A stretch of DNA of 64,000 bases, taken from contig NZ_PGGM01000001.1 in assembly GCF_003010965.1 (NCBI RefSeq), positions 62,001-126,000 of the forward strand, read 5' to 3'. Position 1 is the stretch's first letter. Each line of letters starts with the position of its first letter. The position numbers and the translations under genes are program-made. The notes beneath the pieces are model-generated. The model had not been told where the DNA came from. It saw only the letters and a list, made by a program, of their open reading frames with translations, and ran no database searches. This stretch comes from Phyllobacterium sophorae (lineage in GTDB: Bacteria > Pseudomonadota > Alphaproteobacteria > Rhizobiales > Rhizobiaceae). This document shows positions 19,768 to 30,201 of this stretch, in pieces.

Positions 19768-21027
19768 CTATTCCGCTGCGTGCGTGTCCGCCCCCCGGCC
19801 AAAGCGGTTCTCGATATAATCGGCGACCATCTTCTGGAATTCCTGGGCGATACCGGCGCCGCGCAATGTCGCAACCTTCTTGCCGTCGACAAATACCGGT
19901 GCCGAAGGCGTTTCACCGGTTCCCGGCAATGAAATTCCGATATCGGCCATCTTAGATTCTCCGGGCCCATTAACGATGCAGCCCATGACAGCCACATTCA
20001 AAGCCTCGACGCCCGGATATTTTTCACGCCAGATAGGCATATTGGTGCGTATATCACTCTGGATCGACTGAGCCAGCTCCTGAAACACCGTCGATGTCGT
20101 ACGTCCGCAGCCGGGGCACGCAGCGACGATCGGTATGAATTGACGGAAACCCATGGTCTGCAGCAATTCCTGCGCCACCTGCACTTCGCGTGTGCGATCA
20201 CCGCCCGGTTCCGGCGTCAACGAAATGCGGATTGTGTCGCCGATGCCTTGTTGCAACAAAATGCCCATTGCGGCCGACGAGGCGACGATCCCCTTTGAAC
20301 CCATTCCCGCTTCGGTCAATCCCAAGTGCAGCGCATGGTCGCAACGCCGCGCAAGCTCGGCATAGACTGCGATCAGGTCCTGAACCTGGCTGACCTTGGC
20401 TGACAGAATGATCTTCGACCGCGGCAAGCCAATTTCTTCGGCGAGCTGTGACGAGATAAGCGCCGACTGGACAATCGCCTCGCGTGTCACCTGCTCTGCC
20501 GTCAGCGGTGCGCCTGCCGCATGGTTCTGGTCCATCAAGGCTGTCAGTAGTTCCTGATCGAGCGAGCCCCAGTTCACCCCAATGCGCACGGGCTTGTCGT
20601 AGCGGATCGCCATTTCGATGATCGCACCGAATTGCGCATCCTTCTTGTCCTTGAAACCGACATTGCCCGGGTTGATGCGATACTTGGCCAGCGCCTCGGC
20701 GCAAGCCGGATGATCGGCCAGGAGCTTGTGACCGATATAGTGAAAATCGCCGACGAGCGGAACGGAAAGGCCCAGTCGATCGAGCCGCTCGCGTATCCTC
20801 GGTACTGCCGCCGCCGATTCATCGCGGTCGACGGTGATGCGCACGATCTGCGAGCCGGCCCTGGAGAGAGCAGCCACCTGCGCTACTGTACCGTCCACAT
20901 CGGCTGTATCCGTATTGGTCATCGACTGCACGACGACAGGAGCGCCTCCACCAACCATGATACCACCTACGTCGACTCCAACCGAGGGCCGCCGGGCAAA
21001 GGGTTGCGAAAAGTATTCAGACATCAT
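19768..21027 (-). CDS. ispG: 4-hydroxy-3-methylbut-2-enyl diphosphate synthase (GcpE/IspG)
   Basis: This 419-residue iron-sulphur enzyme of the MEP pathway has an N-terminal TIM-barrel start ([26 protein letters not shown]). The C-terminal 4Fe-4S domain has CPGCGRT and a third Cys in [14 protein letters not shown]. It reduces MEcPP to HMBPP. An ATG also lies at 21024. Single gene, divergent from bdhA. Confidence 0.95.
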   Translation of the reverse strand: MMSEYFSQPFARRPSVGVDVGGIMVGGGAPVVVQSMTNTDTADVDGTVAQVAALSRAGSQIVRITVDRDESAAAVPRIRERLDRLGLSVPLVGDFHYIGHKLLADHPACAEALAKYRINPGNVGFKDKKDAQFGAIIEMAIRYDKPVRIGVNWGSLDQELLTALMDQNHAAGAPLTAEQVTREAIVQSALISSQLAEEIGLPRSKIILSAKVSQVQDLIAVYAELARRCDHALHLGLTEAGMGSKGIVASSAAMGILLQQGIGDTIRISLTPEPGGDRTREVQVAQELLQTMGFRQFIPIVAACPGCGRTTSTVFQELAQSIQSDIRTNMPIWREKYPGVEALNVAVMGCIVNGPGESKMADIGISLPGTGETPSAPVFVDGKKVATLRGAGIAQEFQKMVADYIENRFGRGADTHAAE

Positions 21028-21229
21028 GAAGCTCCAGATATGCTTTTCACGTGGCGCAGCAATCGCTGTTTGTCAACTCCATGCGACGTTGTAACAGCAT
21101 GCCTCGCGTACAACGCAGACCTTGCATGACAAAGTGTTCATACGCCAAGCCTAGCAATTTTGTTGCGATGCAATATATTCCGGGAGCCCTCAACGGGCCC
21201 GGTTGATCAAAACCAAAGGAAATTTTGTC

Positions 21230-22009
21230 ATGGCCAAGAAGACCGCAGTCGTCACAGGTTCTAATTCCGGCATTGGCCTGGGCTCTGCCCACGCCCTCGC
21301 TGCGGCAGGGTATAATGTGGTGATCAATTCATTCACCGACCGGCCCGAAGACCATGCGCTTGCAGCTGAAATAGCCGAAAAGCACGGCGTTGGCGTCGCC
21401 TATGTAAAGGCAGATATGTCGAATGGTGGCGAGTGCCGGGTCCTGATTGACAAGGCAGCCGAAGCCTTTGGCAGCGTCGATGTGCTGGTGAACAATGCCG
21501 GGATCCAGTTCGTTGCGCCCGTGGACGAGTTCCCGACGGAAAAATGGGACGCGATCATTGCGATCAATCTAACATCCGCTTTCCATACAACAGCCGCCGC
21601 CCTCCCCTACATGAAGAAAGCTGGCTGGGGCCGTATCATCAATATTGCATCGGCGCACGGCCTCCGGGCATCGCCATTCAAATCCGCCTATGTCGCTGCC
21701 AAACATGGCGTTCTCGGTCTCACCAAGACCGTCGCCCTGGAGGTCGCGGAAAAGCAAATCACTTGCAACGCCATATGCCCCGGCTATGTTCTGACACCCC
21801 TCGTAGAAGCACAGATACCGGATCAGATGAAAGCACACGGCATGGATCGTGAAACGGTTATCCGCGAAGTCATGCTCGACAAACAAGCAACGAAGGAATT
21901 CGCGACGATTGACCAGATCGGCGCAACGGTGGTGTTCCTCGCAAGTGAAGCCGCTGCCCAGATTACCGGAACATCCATATCTGTAGATGGCGGCTGGACG
22001 GCAGCATAA
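21230..22009 (+). CDS. bdhA: D-3-hydroxybutyrate dehydrogenase
   Basis: This 259-residue NAD-dependent short-chain dehydrogenase has TGSNSGIG at residues 9-16, NNAG near 92, and active-site Tyr/Lys in YVAAKHG near 154-158. The QITCNAICPGYVLTPLVE segment and the C-terminal GGWTAA are typical of bacterial 3-hydroxybutyrate dehydrogenases. It oxidises the monomer released from PHB to acetoacetate. The ATG at 21230 follows AAAGGAA. Its stop codon shares one base with the start of the patatin gene, so the two are translationally coupled. Confidence 0.9.
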   Translation: MAKKTAVVTGSNSGIGLGSAHALAAAGYNVVINSFTDRPEDHALAAEIAEKHGVGVAYVKADMSNGGECRVLIDKAAEAFGSVDVLVNNAGIQFVAPVDEFPTEKWDAIIAINLTSAFHTTAAALPYMKKAGWGRIINIASAHGLRASPFKSAYVAAKHGVLGLTKTVALEVAEKQITCNAICPGYVLTPLVEAQIPDQMKAHGMDRETVIREVMLDKQATKEFATIDQIGATVVFLASEAAAQITGTSISVDGGWTAA

Positions 22010-23127
22010 TGAGTAACAAACCCAAGCCGATCAATATCGCGCTACAGGGAGGCGGCTCGCACGGCGCCTTCACCTGGGGCGTTCTTGATCGCATTCTGGA
22101 GGATGGCCGACTAACGATCGAGGGCATATCGGGGACGAGTGCCGGCGCGATGAATGCCGTGGCGGTAGCTGACGGCTGGTCACACAATGGGGCTGAGGGT
22201 GCTCGGGCAAAACTGCATGAATTCTGGCGTGCGGTTGGGCGAACGGGACAATTCAGTCCTGTCCAGCGCACGCCATGGGACAGGTTCTTTGGCAACTGGT
22301 CCGTCGAGAACGGTTTTGGATATAACCTGTTCGAGCAGTTTTCCCGGGTGTTCTCGCCTTATGAGTTCAATCCCTTCAATCTCAATCCGCTGCGGGACGT
22401 TGTTGAAAAAGAAATAGATTTCGCGCGGGTAAGATCCTGCTCGAAACTCAAACTGTTTATTTCTGCGACAAATGTGGAAACCGGGCGTCTCCGGGTGTTT
22501 TCACAATCGGAGCTTAATGCAGATGTCGTCATGGCTTCTGCCTGCCTTCCCTATATCTTTCAGGCAGTAGAGATCGATGGCGAGCCGTATTGGGATGGCG
22601 GCTACGGTGGAAATCCTGCCCTGTATCCGTTCTTCTATTCGAGCGAGATTGAAGACGTCTTGCTGATACAGATCAACCCGATCGAGCGGAAAGGCACCCC
22701 CAAGACGGCGCGAGAGATCTCAGATCGCATCGACGAAATCACCTTTAATGCCGCTCTCTTGCGCGAATTGCGCTCGATCGCCTTCGTCAATTCGCTTATC
22801 GAAGCAGGCAGGCTCCAGCACGGCGAGTATCGCAACATCCGCATGCACCGCATCGATGCTGACGAAGCCCTTGCAGGGCTTTCGGCATCGTCCAAGATCA
22901 ATGCGGAATGGGCGTTTCTCGAATACCTGCGCGATCTCGGCCGCGCTGCCGCCGAAGATTGGCTTGAGGAACATTTCGATGCGGTTGGCGAACACGCCAC
23001 GCTCGACCTGTCCGGCGAGCTGGCGCCTGAGATGAATGTCGGTATCCGATCGAAAAAACCAGGCAAACGGGTGACCGATTTCCTCATGCAGCGCAAGAAG
23101 CCTGCCATCGCAGCGCGGCGGGCCTAA
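22009..23127 (+). CDS. Patatin-like phospholipase/hydrolase coupled to bdhA
   Basis: This 372-residue patatin-fold hydrolase has the oxyanion motif GGGSHG at residues 14-19, the nucleophile elbow GTSAG at 42-46 (Ser44), and the catalytic Asp in WDGGYGG near 195. There is no signal peptide, so it acts in the cytoplasm. Patatins hydrolyse acyl esters, usually phospholipids. The one-base stop/start overlap with bdhA suggests a role linked to hydroxybutyrate; a bdhA-patD pair is known in Legionella pneumophila. Whether it attacks lipid, PHB or another ester is unknown. It overlaps the convergent MFS gene by four bases. Confidence 0.85.
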   Translation: MSNKPKPINIALQGGGSHGAFTWGVLDRILEDGRLTIEGISGTSAGAMNAVAVADGWSHNGAEGARAKLHEFWRAVGRTGQFSPVQRTPWDRFFGNWSVENGFGYNLFEQFSRVFSPYEFNPFNLNPLRDVVEKEIDFARVRSCSKLKLFISATNVETGRLRVFSQSELNADVVMASACLPYIFQAVEIDGEPYWDGGYGGNPALYPFFYSSEIEDVLLIQINPIERKGTPKTAREISDRIDEITFNAALLRELRSIAFVNSLIEAGRLQHGEYRNIRMHRIDADEALAGLSASSKINAEWAFLEYLRDLGRAAAEDWLEEHFDAVGEHATLDLSGELAPEMNVGIRSKKPGKRVTDFLMQRKKPAIAARRA

Positions 23128-24290
23128 GGCTGCTCTCTATCGGCAGTGGAAGCCAGATTGGCCATCAGGAAAACGACGATCAACAATGCGGCAAGCACCA
23201 TGTAGACAGGACCGAACCCGGTCCTGCCGCCGACAAAGCCGATAGCCGACGGCGCCACCAATATTCCCGAATAGCCCATCAGCGTAACCATGCTGAGCGC
23301 CACTCCTGACGACGTTCCCTTCTGATTGCCTGCAGCCGAAAAGGCAATGGGGACCATATTGGCAATGCCAAGGCCTGAAAAAGCGAACGCAAGTATTGCT
23401 ATCCACGAGGTCGGTGCGAGGCTCGCGACAAGCATGCCAGCAGCACCGATCAGCGCAGAGTACCGCAGTGTGTTCACCGCGCCGAAACGATTGCGCACGC
23501 CGTCGCCCAGGAATCGCATGACGGACATCGTGCCGGAAAACGCGGCAAAGGCAAAGCCAGCCGTCGCGATATCCGCACCACGTTCCTGCTGCAGATACAG
23601 CGCAGCCCAATCCAGCACCGAACCCTCCGGCACCATGGAAAACAGCGCCATAAGACCGATAAGGTAAATCAGCGGATTGGTTGGGAAGACCAGCTTCTGC
23701 TTTTCATGCAGGACCGGGGTTTCTTCAGTAATCATGTAGCGGAAAGCGGCAAGCCCGATCACAATGGCGATGAGCGTAACGACGACGGCATGTGTAAGAT
23801 AACCGTGCGCCTCGATTAATAACCCGCCTAGCCCGCCGCCCGCAAATCCGCCAAGACTCCAGAAACCGTGCGACGACGACATGACCGCGCGGGACAGTTT
23901 CTTTTCCACCTCGACCGCATTGGCGTTCATCGCCACATCCATGCCGCCGATCACTGCACCGAAGAGAAACAGCGCTGGTGCCGCCGTGATTACGTTGGGC
24001 GCGAGGGCCACCAGCAAAAGCGAAAAGGAGCAAAAGATCGCGAAGCTTTTGACAACAGCGCGCGATCCAAAACGGCCAATGAGATAGCCGCACCAAGGCA
24101 TTGAAGCCAGAGCACCGACACCGAAGATAAGAATGAGCAAGCCGAGCGTGAACTCACTGATCCCCAGGCGCATCATGAACACCGGTATTTGCGGCGCCCA
24201 GCTACCCACGAGAAAGCCGTTGAAGAAGAACGCGCTAGCAACCGCCCATCGGCCATAGACAGCTTTCCTGATGTAGACAGAGGCATCCAT
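23124..24290 (-). CDS. MFS transporter, YbjJ-like
   Basis: This 388-residue inner-membrane transporter has twelve predicted helices. The loop-2 motif region GYLIGRFGSRAVVKSF, GAVIGGMDVAMNANAVEVEK and SSSHGFWSLGGFAGGGLGG are typical of YbjJ/fucose-permease-like MFS members. Substrate unknown. It lies 66 bases downstream of a DeoR-family regulator on the same strand, suggesting regulator and transporter share a transcript and that the ligand is a sugar-like molecule. Confidence 0.8.
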   Translation of the reverse strand: MDASVYIRKAVYGRWAVASAFFFNGFLVGSWAPQIPVFMMRLGISEFTLGLLILIFGVGALASMPWCGYLIGRFGSRAVVKSFAIFCSFSLLLVALAPNVITAAPALFLFGAVIGGMDVAMNANAVEVEKKLSRAVMSSSHGFWSLGGFAGGGLGGLLIEAHGYLTHAVVVTLIAIVIGLAAFRYMITEETPVLHEKQKLVFPTNPLIYLIGLMALFSMVPEGSVLDWAALYLQQERGADIATAGFAFAAFSGTMSVMRFLGDGVRNRFGAVNTLRYSALIGAAGMLVASLAPTSWIAILAFAFSGLGIANMVPIAFSAAGNQKGTSSGVALSMVTLMGYSGILVAPSAIGFVGGRTGFGPVYMVLAALLIVVFLMANLASTADREQP

Positions 24291-24356
24291 TAGTTCATCA
24301 CCATGTTGAAAGTTGGCACTGGGTAGACATTCAGCTCACCTTTGAGCAAGGGTAGA

Positions 24357-25139
24357 TCACGCAGGCTGGTCGTCCGCGACGATCACCTCGACGCCCTCCC
24401 CGCTTATTCGCTCCAGGATAGAGCGATCTGCTGTCCTATCGGTTACAAGGGTAGATATGAGTGATATCGGACCTATGGAAAAAGGACCTTGTTTGAGAAG
24501 TTTTTCGCTCGTTGCCAGGAGAATGATCTCATTGCTTGCCTGACCAAACGCAAGCTTCATGCGGGCATCATCATAGTTTTCTGCGCGCAACATCAACCCC
24601 TCGTCGACGGCGCAGGCACCAAGAACACAGTAGTCGACACGCATCGACTGGGCCTCGGCCAGCGTCGATTGCCCGATTGTACTACGCGTCAGCCGGTTCA
24701 AGCTTCCGCCTAGAAGGATGACCTCGCAGCAGGGGTGGTCAAGTGCCGCCGAGGCGATATCAGGGCAACCGGTGATGATGCATGTTTGAAGGTCTGCCGG
24801 GAGTGCGCGAACGAACTCCAGCACTGTCGTGCTCGAGTCGAGAAGCATCGTTGCATGCGCTGGGATTCGCGCCGCAGCAGCTGCGGCAATTGCCCTTTTA
24901 CCGGCGGTCTCATCACGCGCTCGCTGCTGAAAACTTCGAGGACCCGATCTGCTTCTGGCAGCGCCGCCGTGGAAACGTTGAACAAGCCCCTGCTCGGACA
25001 GTTCCCGAAGATCCCGGCGTATAGAGTCTTCCGAAACGCCAAATTCGGATGCAACTGCGCTTGCCAATACCCGGCCGGATTCATTGATCCTCTTGAGGAT
25101 CATGCCCTTTCTTTCGTCCGGCGACAAATCTTTCAGCAT
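24357..25139 (-). CDS. DeoR/GlpR-family transcriptional regulator
   Basis: This 260-residue repressor-type protein has an N-terminal DeoR helix-turn-helix (ERKGMILKRINESGRVLASA then VSEDSIRRDLRELSEQGLV). The DeoRC sugar-phosphate sensor domain follows (TMLLDSSTTVLEFVRALP, VILLGGSLNRLTRSTIG, DYCVLGACAVDEG). Family members bind phosphorylated sugars. ATG 25139 begins the HTH; the frame extends 21 codons upstream. Its likely target is the MFS gene behind it, possibly itself. Confidence 0.85.
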   Translation of the reverse strand: MLKDLSPDERKGMILKRINESGRVLASAVASEFGVSEDSIRRDLRELSEQGLVQRFHGGAARSRSGPRSFQQRARDETAGKRAIAAAAAARIPAHATMLLDSSTTVLEFVRALPADLQTCIITGCPDIASAALDHPCCEVILLGGSLNRLTRSTIGQSTLAEAQSMRVDYCVLGACAVDEGLMLRAENYDDARMKLAFGQASNEIILLATSEKLLKQGPFSIGPISLISTLVTDRTADRSILERISGEGVEVIVADDQPA

Positions 25140-25267
25140 TTCAACGTAGCTCCAGCCCATAGACCGCATCGTAACAAGAAGTGCCGATATCGGCAAGAAC
25201 AAATGCGCATATATGCATGAATCAGAAGGTCAGAATTTTCGACCTGGATGACAGTCCTCAGAATTGC

Positions 25268-25294
25268 AAAAGCCCCCGGAGATTCGGGGGCTTT
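25268..25294 (-). terminator. Intrinsic terminator of pyc
   Basis: AAAAGCCCCC / GGGGGCTTT with loop GGAGATTC lies 40 bases past the pyc stop. It reads into TTTTGC on the minus strand. Confidence 0.85.
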
Positions 25295-25333
25295 GCCAAA
25301 GGACGAGTTTGCGGGTGACGAACTGCCGTAAGT

Positions 25334-28300
25334 CTATTCGTAGACGATTAGCAGATCCTTTGCGTCGATCTGGTCACCTGCGCGGACAAGCACTTCGGCG
25401 ATTGTGCCGTCACGTTCTGCGCGCAGCGCGGTCTCCATTTTCATCGCTTCGATAGAGAGCAGCACGTCACCTGCATTGACCTTCTGGCCGGTAGACATGC
25501 CTAACGTCGAGACAATACCCGGCATTGGCGCACCAACATGCTTCTCATTGCCAAGCTCCGCCTTGCGCCTCACGCCAGCACCACTTCCGGCGCGGGTGCG
25601 GTCGGGAACCTTCACACGGCGCGGCTGCCCGTTCATCTCGAAAAACACCGTGCACATGCCCTTTTCATCGGCCTCGCCTACAGCTTGGTTGCGCACGACC
25701 AGGGTCTTGCCGCGTTCGATATCGAGGAAAACCTCTTCCTCCTGCGCCAGACCATAGAAATAGACATGGGTTGGAAGAACGCTTGTCGGCCCGTAGGTGC
25801 CGTTAGTAACGGCAAAGTCGCTGAACACCTTCGGATACATCAGATACGACGCGAACTCCTGGTCGGTGATCTTGCGTTCCAGCTTTGCCTCAATCTCTTT
25901 GCGTTCAGCGTCGAGATCAGCGGGCTGCAGCAAGGCACCGGGCCGTTCTGTAAAGGGCTCCTCGTCTTTCAGAACCTTCTTCTGGATATCTTTCGGCCAC
26001 CCCCTCGGCGGTTGACCAAGATCGCCGCGCATCATCGACACGACCGAATCCGGAAAGGCTATATCCTTATCCGGATTCTTCACGTCCTCGACGGAAAGAT
26101 CCTGGCTCACCATCATCAGCGCCATATCGCCGACAACCTTGGAGGAGGGCGTCACCTTGACGATATCGCCGAACATCTGGTTGACGTCGGCATAGGCCTG
26201 CGCAACTTCGTGCCAGCGGGTTTCGAGGCCAAGCGAGCGGGCCTGTTCCTTGAGATTGGTGAACTGGCCGCCTGGCATTTCATGCAAATAAACTTCGGAC
26301 GCAGGTCCCTTCAGGTCGCTTTCGAACGCTGCATACTGCGTGCGTACCGCTTCCCAATAAAAGGAAATGCGGCGGATCCATTCAGGATCAAGGCGCGGAT
26401 CACGCTCCGTGCCCTTCAGTGCCTCGACGATCGAACCAAGGCATGGCTGCGACGTATTACCGGACAGTGCATCCATGGCAGCGTCAACGGCGTCGACACC
26501 CGCATCCACCGCGGCAAGCACAGTAGCGGCGGAGATGCCGGACGTATCATGCGTGTGAAAATGCAGTGGAAGGTCCGTCGCCTCGCGCAACGCCTTGAAC
26601 AATACCTTGGCTGCGCCGGGCTTCAACAGGCCCGCCATATCTTTGATGGCAATGATGTGCGCGCCGGCTTTTTCGACTTGCTGGGCAAGGTCGACATAGT
26701 ATTTCAGATCATATTTCGGCCGCGCAGAATTCAGGATGTCTCCGGTATAGCAGATCGCGGCTTCGCATAGCTTGTTCTCTTCGACAACGGCATCCATGGT
26801 GACGCGCATATTTTCAACCCAGTTAAGGCTGTCGAACACGCGAAACAGGTCGATGCCTCCCCGTGCCGCTTGTCTTACGAAATATTTGACCACATTGTCA
26901 GGATAGCTCTTGTAACCCACACCGTTGGCACCGCGCAGCAGCATCTGCAGTAGAATATTCGGCGCCTGCTCGCGGACGTCCGCGAGCCGTTCCCACGGGT
27001 CTTCCGTAAGGAACCTCATCGCTACGTCGAACGTCGCACCGCCCCAGCATTCCAATGAAAACAGCTGCGGCAATGCGCGGGCGTAGGTGCCAGCGACGCG
27101 AGCGATATCATATGTCCGCATCCGTGTAGCCAGAAGTGATTGATGCCCATCACGCATGGTCGTATCGGTGACCAGTACACGTTTCTCATTGCGCATCCAC
27201 TCTGCAAACTTATTCGGACCAAGCTGGTCGAGGAGTTGCTTGGTACCGTCCGGGATGGGCGTTTCGATGAATGGGACACGCGGCAGTGCCGCCTCCTTGG
27301 GCGGCGTCGCGCGGCCCTTGGTTTCGGGATGGCCGTTGACGGTCACATCAGCGAGGTACGTAAGGAGCTTCGTGGCGCGATCCTGCCGCTTCACCTGCGC
27401 GAACAATTCCGGCGTCGTATCAATGAATTTGGTTGTGTAGGAATTGTCTAGGAACTTCGGGTGCGTGATGATTGCCTCGAGGAAGGTCAGGTTCGTGGCA
27501 ACACCGCGGATACGGAACTCGCGCAAGGCGCGGTGCATCCGGTGGATTGTCTCGTCCGCCGTCGGTGACCATGCGGTGATCTTCTCCAGCAGGGGATCGT
27601 AGAAGCGTGTGATGACCGCCCCGGAATAGGCAGTGCCACCATCCAGCCGGATACCGAAGCCGGTTGCGCCGCGATAGGCGGTGATGCGGCCATAATCCGG
27701 AATGAAATTCTGTTCGGGATCTTCCGTCGTGATACGGCACTGCAGTGCATGGCCGTTCAACTTGATATCCCGCTGCGCGGGAACCCCCGATACCGGTGTG
27801 CCAATTTTTGCACCTTCGAGGATGCGTATCTGTGCTTTGACGATGTCGATGCCTGTTACTTCTTCGGTAACCGTATGTTCGACCTGGATACGGGGATTGA
27901 CCTCGATGAAATAAAATTCACCAGTGTCGGCATCCATCAGAAATTCGATTGTTCCGGCACCGATATAGTTCGTCGCCTTGGCAATTTTCAGGCCGTAATC
28001 GGAGATCTCTTTGCGTTGTGCTTCATTGAGATAGGGTGCGGGTGCGCGTTCCACTACTTTCTGGTTGCGTCTCTGAATCGAGCAATCGCGCTCGAACAAG
28101 TGCACTGCATTGCCATGCGTATCGCCCAGTATCTGCACCTCGACGTGCCGTGCGCGCTGCACCAGTTTTTCGAGATAGACTTCATCTTTGCCGAACGCAG
28201 CCTTGGCTTCGCGCTTGCCTTCCGTCACTTCGCGGGCGATGTCCTCCGGCGAGAAGATTGCGCGCATGCCGCGGCCGCCACCGCCCCATGAGGCCTTCAG

Positions 28301-28792
28301 CATGATAGGATAGCCGATCTTCTCGGCCATTGCCTTGACCGCGTCCAAGTCGTCGGGAAGCGGCTCTGTGGCAGGAACCACCGGAACACCGATCTCGATC
28401 GCCAGATTGCGAGCGGCTACCTTGTTGCCAAGCCGGCGCATAGTCTCAGGCTTGGGGCCGATGAAGATGATCCCCGCCTCGGCGCAAGCCTCGGCGAATT
28501 CCGGGCTTTCCGACAGAAGGCCGTAGCCCGGATGAATGGCGTCCGCGCCAGAAAGTCTGGCGACACGAATGATTTCCTCGATCGACAGGTAGCTCTCGAT
28601 TGGGCCCATATCCTTGGCCAAATGCGGACCGCGCCCAACCTGGTAGGATTCGTCAGCTTTAAAGCGGTGCAGCGCCAACTTGTCCTCTTCCGCCCATATC
28701 GCCACGGTTTTCATACCAAGCTCATTGGCGGCCCGGAAAACCCGGATAGCGATTTCCGATCGATTTGCGACAAGGATTTTCCTGATAGGCAA
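25334..28792 (-). CDS. pyc: Pyruvate carboxylase
   Basis: This 1152-residue cytoplasmic biotin enzyme turns pyruvate and bicarbonate into oxaloacetate. Domains in order: biotin carboxylase (1-450; KILVANRSEIAIRVFRAANELG, ATP-grasp GGGGRGM), carboxyltransferase (about 535-800; DTTMRDGHQSLLATRMRT, metal His in HFHTHDTSG), PYC/OADA conserved domain, and a C-terminal biotinyl domain with biotinylated Lys in EAMKMET near residue 1118. Full length, single gene with its own terminator. It would refill the TCA cycle when acetyl-CoA drains into PHB. Confidence 0.97.
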   Translation of the reverse strand: MPIRKILVANRSEIAIRVFRAANELGMKTVAIWAEEDKLALHRFKADESYQVGRGPHLAKDMGPIESYLSIEEIIRVARLSGADAIHPGYGLLSESPEFAEACAEAGIIFIGPKPETMRRLGNKVAARNLAIEIGVPVVPATEPLPDDLDAVKAMAEKIGYPIMLKASWGGGGRGMRAIFSPEDIAREVTEGKREAKAAFGKDEVYLEKLVQRARHVEVQILGDTHGNAVHLFERDCSIQRRNQKVVERAPAPYLNEAQRKEISDYGLKIAKATNYIGAGTIEFLMDADTGEFYFIEVNPRIQVEHTVTEEVTGIDIVKAQIRILEGAKIGTPVSGVPAQRDIKLNGHALQCRITTEDPEQNFIPDYGRITAYRGATGFGIRLDGGTAYSGAVITRFYDPLLEKITAWSPTADETIHRMHRALREFRIRGVATNLTFLEAIITHPKFLDNSYTTKFIDTTPELFAQVKRQDRATKLLTYLADVTVNGHPETKGRATPPKEAALPRVPFIETPIPDGTKQLLDQLGPNKFAEWMRNEKRVLVTDTTMRDGHQSLLATRMRTYDIARVAGTYARALPQLFSLECWGGATFDVAMRFLTEDPWERLADVREQAPNILLQMLLRGANGVGYKSYPDNVVKYFVRQAARGGIDLFRVFDSLNWVENMRVTMDAVVEENKLCEAAICYTGDILNSARPKYDLKYYVDLAQQVEKAGAHIIAIKDMAGLLKPGAAKVLFKALREATDLPLHFHTHDTSGISAATVLAAVDAGVDAVDAAMDALSGNTSQPCLGSIVEALKGTERDPRLDPEWIRRISFYWEAVRTQYAAFESDLKGPASEVYLHEMPGGQFTNLKEQARSLGLETRWHEVAQAYADVNQMFGDIVKVTPSSKVVGDMALMMVSQDLSVEDVKNPDKDIAFPDSVVSMMRGDLGQPPRGWPKDIQKKVLKDEEPFTERPGALLQPADLDAERKEIEAKLERKITDQEFASYLMYPKVFSDFAVTNGTYGPTSVLPTHVYFYGLAQEEEVFLDIERGKTLVVRNQAVGEADEKGMCTVFFEMNGQPRRVKVPDRTRAGSGAGVRRKAELGNEKHVGAPMPGIVSTLGMSTGQKVNAGDVLLSIEAMKMETALRAERDGTIAEVLVRAGDQIDAKDLLIVYE

Positions 28793-28913
28793 GGCGAGAA
28801 CTCCAGAATATGAGCAATACAGTATGAGTTTGGCGCGGTTATCTGGCTACAGATTGCTGCAGTGCAAACAGCGCATAATGATCACAAGATAGTGAAATGT
28901 CCAATAGCAAAAT

Positions 28914-28932
28914 GCCCGGCACGAAGCCGGGC
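28914..28932 (-). terminator. Intrinsic terminator of the liv operon
   Basis: GCCCGGC / GCCGGGC with a five-base loop lies 28 bases past the livJ stop; on the minus strand it is followed by ATTTTG. Confidence 0.8.
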
Positions 28933-28959
28933 ACTCACTGGTTGTATCAAGCAGAAAGC

Positions 28960-30075
28960 TTATTGCTGGAAGTAGCTGTACTTGCCGTCTTCGCCCTTTT
29001 TCCATTCGTACATGACGTAGCCTGGGAGCTTCGGATCGCCCTTTTCGTCAAAGGCAATGTCGCCAAGAACGGTCTTGAACGGGCCTTTTTCTTTCATGGT
29101 CTTGGCAACGGTTTCTGGATCATTCGATCCAGCGGCCTTTGCTGCATCGGCAATGACCTGAGCGGCTGCATAGGCGTAGAGCGTGTAGGCTTCCGGCTCA
29201 AAGCCCTGTGCACGGAACTTCTCAACGAGTTCCTTGTTTGCGGGATTCTTGCTCGGGTCTGGACCAAAAGTGTTGAGTGTACCTGCAACTGCATCGCCGG
29301 CGATCGAAGCAAGCTCGTTCGAAACGATACCGTCACCGGAGATGAAAGTAACCTTCAGGCCCTGATCAGCAAGCTGACGGATGATCAGACCAGCTTCGGT
29401 GTGCAGGCCACCCCAATAGAGAACGGTCACGCCGGCTTCCTTTGCCTTGGCGATCAGTGCAGAGAAGTCCTTGTCGCCGACGTTAACGCCTTCGTACATG
29501 GCTTCCTTGATGCCCTTGGCATTCAGGGTCTTCTTGGTCTCGTCAGCGAGTCCCTGGCCATACGGCGTCTTGTCGTGAACGACCGCAATCTTGGCGTCCT
29601 TGAACTTCTCGGCAATGTATGTCCCGGCCACCACACCCTGCTGGTCATCGCGACCGCAAGTACGGAAAGTGTTCCACAACCCGCGTTCGGTGAAGACGGG
29701 GTTTGTTGCGGCAGGAGTGATTTCGAGAATGCCGTTTTCCGCATAGACTTCCGATGCCGGAATTGACACGCCAGAGTTGAAGTGGCCGATAACGAATTTT
29801 ACGCCGTCAGCAACGAACTTGTTAGCAACGGAAATGCCCTGCTTCGGATCGGAAACGTCGTCACCAAGCGAAAGCTTGACCTGCTCGCCATTGATACCAC
29901 CGGCAGCATTGATTTCGGCGATAGCGGCCTCTGCGCCCTTCTGCAGCTGAGCGCCGAAGGCGGCGTTCGGGCCAGTGAGCGGACCACCGACACCAATCAA
30001 GAGATCAGCATAGGCGTGACCACTCAAAGCGAGCATCGCAGCAAGTGCAACGCCCGAAAACAGTGACTTCTTCAT
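28960..30075 (-). CDS. livJ: Branched-chain amino acid ABC transporter binding protein
   Basis: This 371-residue secreted protein has signal peptide [23 protein letters not shown] (1-23), followed by [22 protein letters not shown] and the rest of the LivJ/LivK type I fold ([47 protein letters not shown]). It captures Leu/Ile/Val-type ligands for LivHMGF. ATG 30075 begins the signal peptide. It is the last gene of the operon, 126 bases after the DUF6867 gene, and ends in a terminator. Confidence 0.92.
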   Translation of the reverse strand: MKKSLFSGVALAAMLALSGHAYADLLIGVGGPLTGPNAAFGAQLQKGAEAAIAEINAAGGINGEQVKLSLGDDVSDPKQGISVANKFVADGVKFVIGHFNSGVSIPASEVYAENGILEITPAATNPVFTERGLWNTFRTCGRDDQQGVVAGTYIAEKFKDAKIAVVHDKTPYGQGLADETKKTLNAKGIKEAMYEGVNVGDKDFSALIAKAKEAGVTVLYWGGLHTEAGLIIRQLADQGLKVTFISGDGIVSNELASIAGDAVAGTLNTFGPDPSKNPANKELVEKFRAQGFEPEAYTLYAYAAAQVIADAAKAAGSNDPETVAKTMKEKGPFKTVLGDIAFDEKGDPKLPGYVMYEWKKGEDGKYSYFQQ

Positions 30076-30201
30076 TTGAAAACTCCCATTTTCTAGGTAC
30101 TTACCAAACCCCTCGCGATGACCCTTTTCATCGCTTGAAGTGCACATTTGCCGATTTCCCGGCGGTTGTCACGCTGATTCATTTCGCACCAGCGAGATTG
30201 A

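Noticed and set aside
25538-26770. A 410-codon plus-strand frame opposite pyruvate carboxylase
   Set aside because: It is antisense to conserved pyc coding sequence, with no family motifs and no ribosome-binding site.
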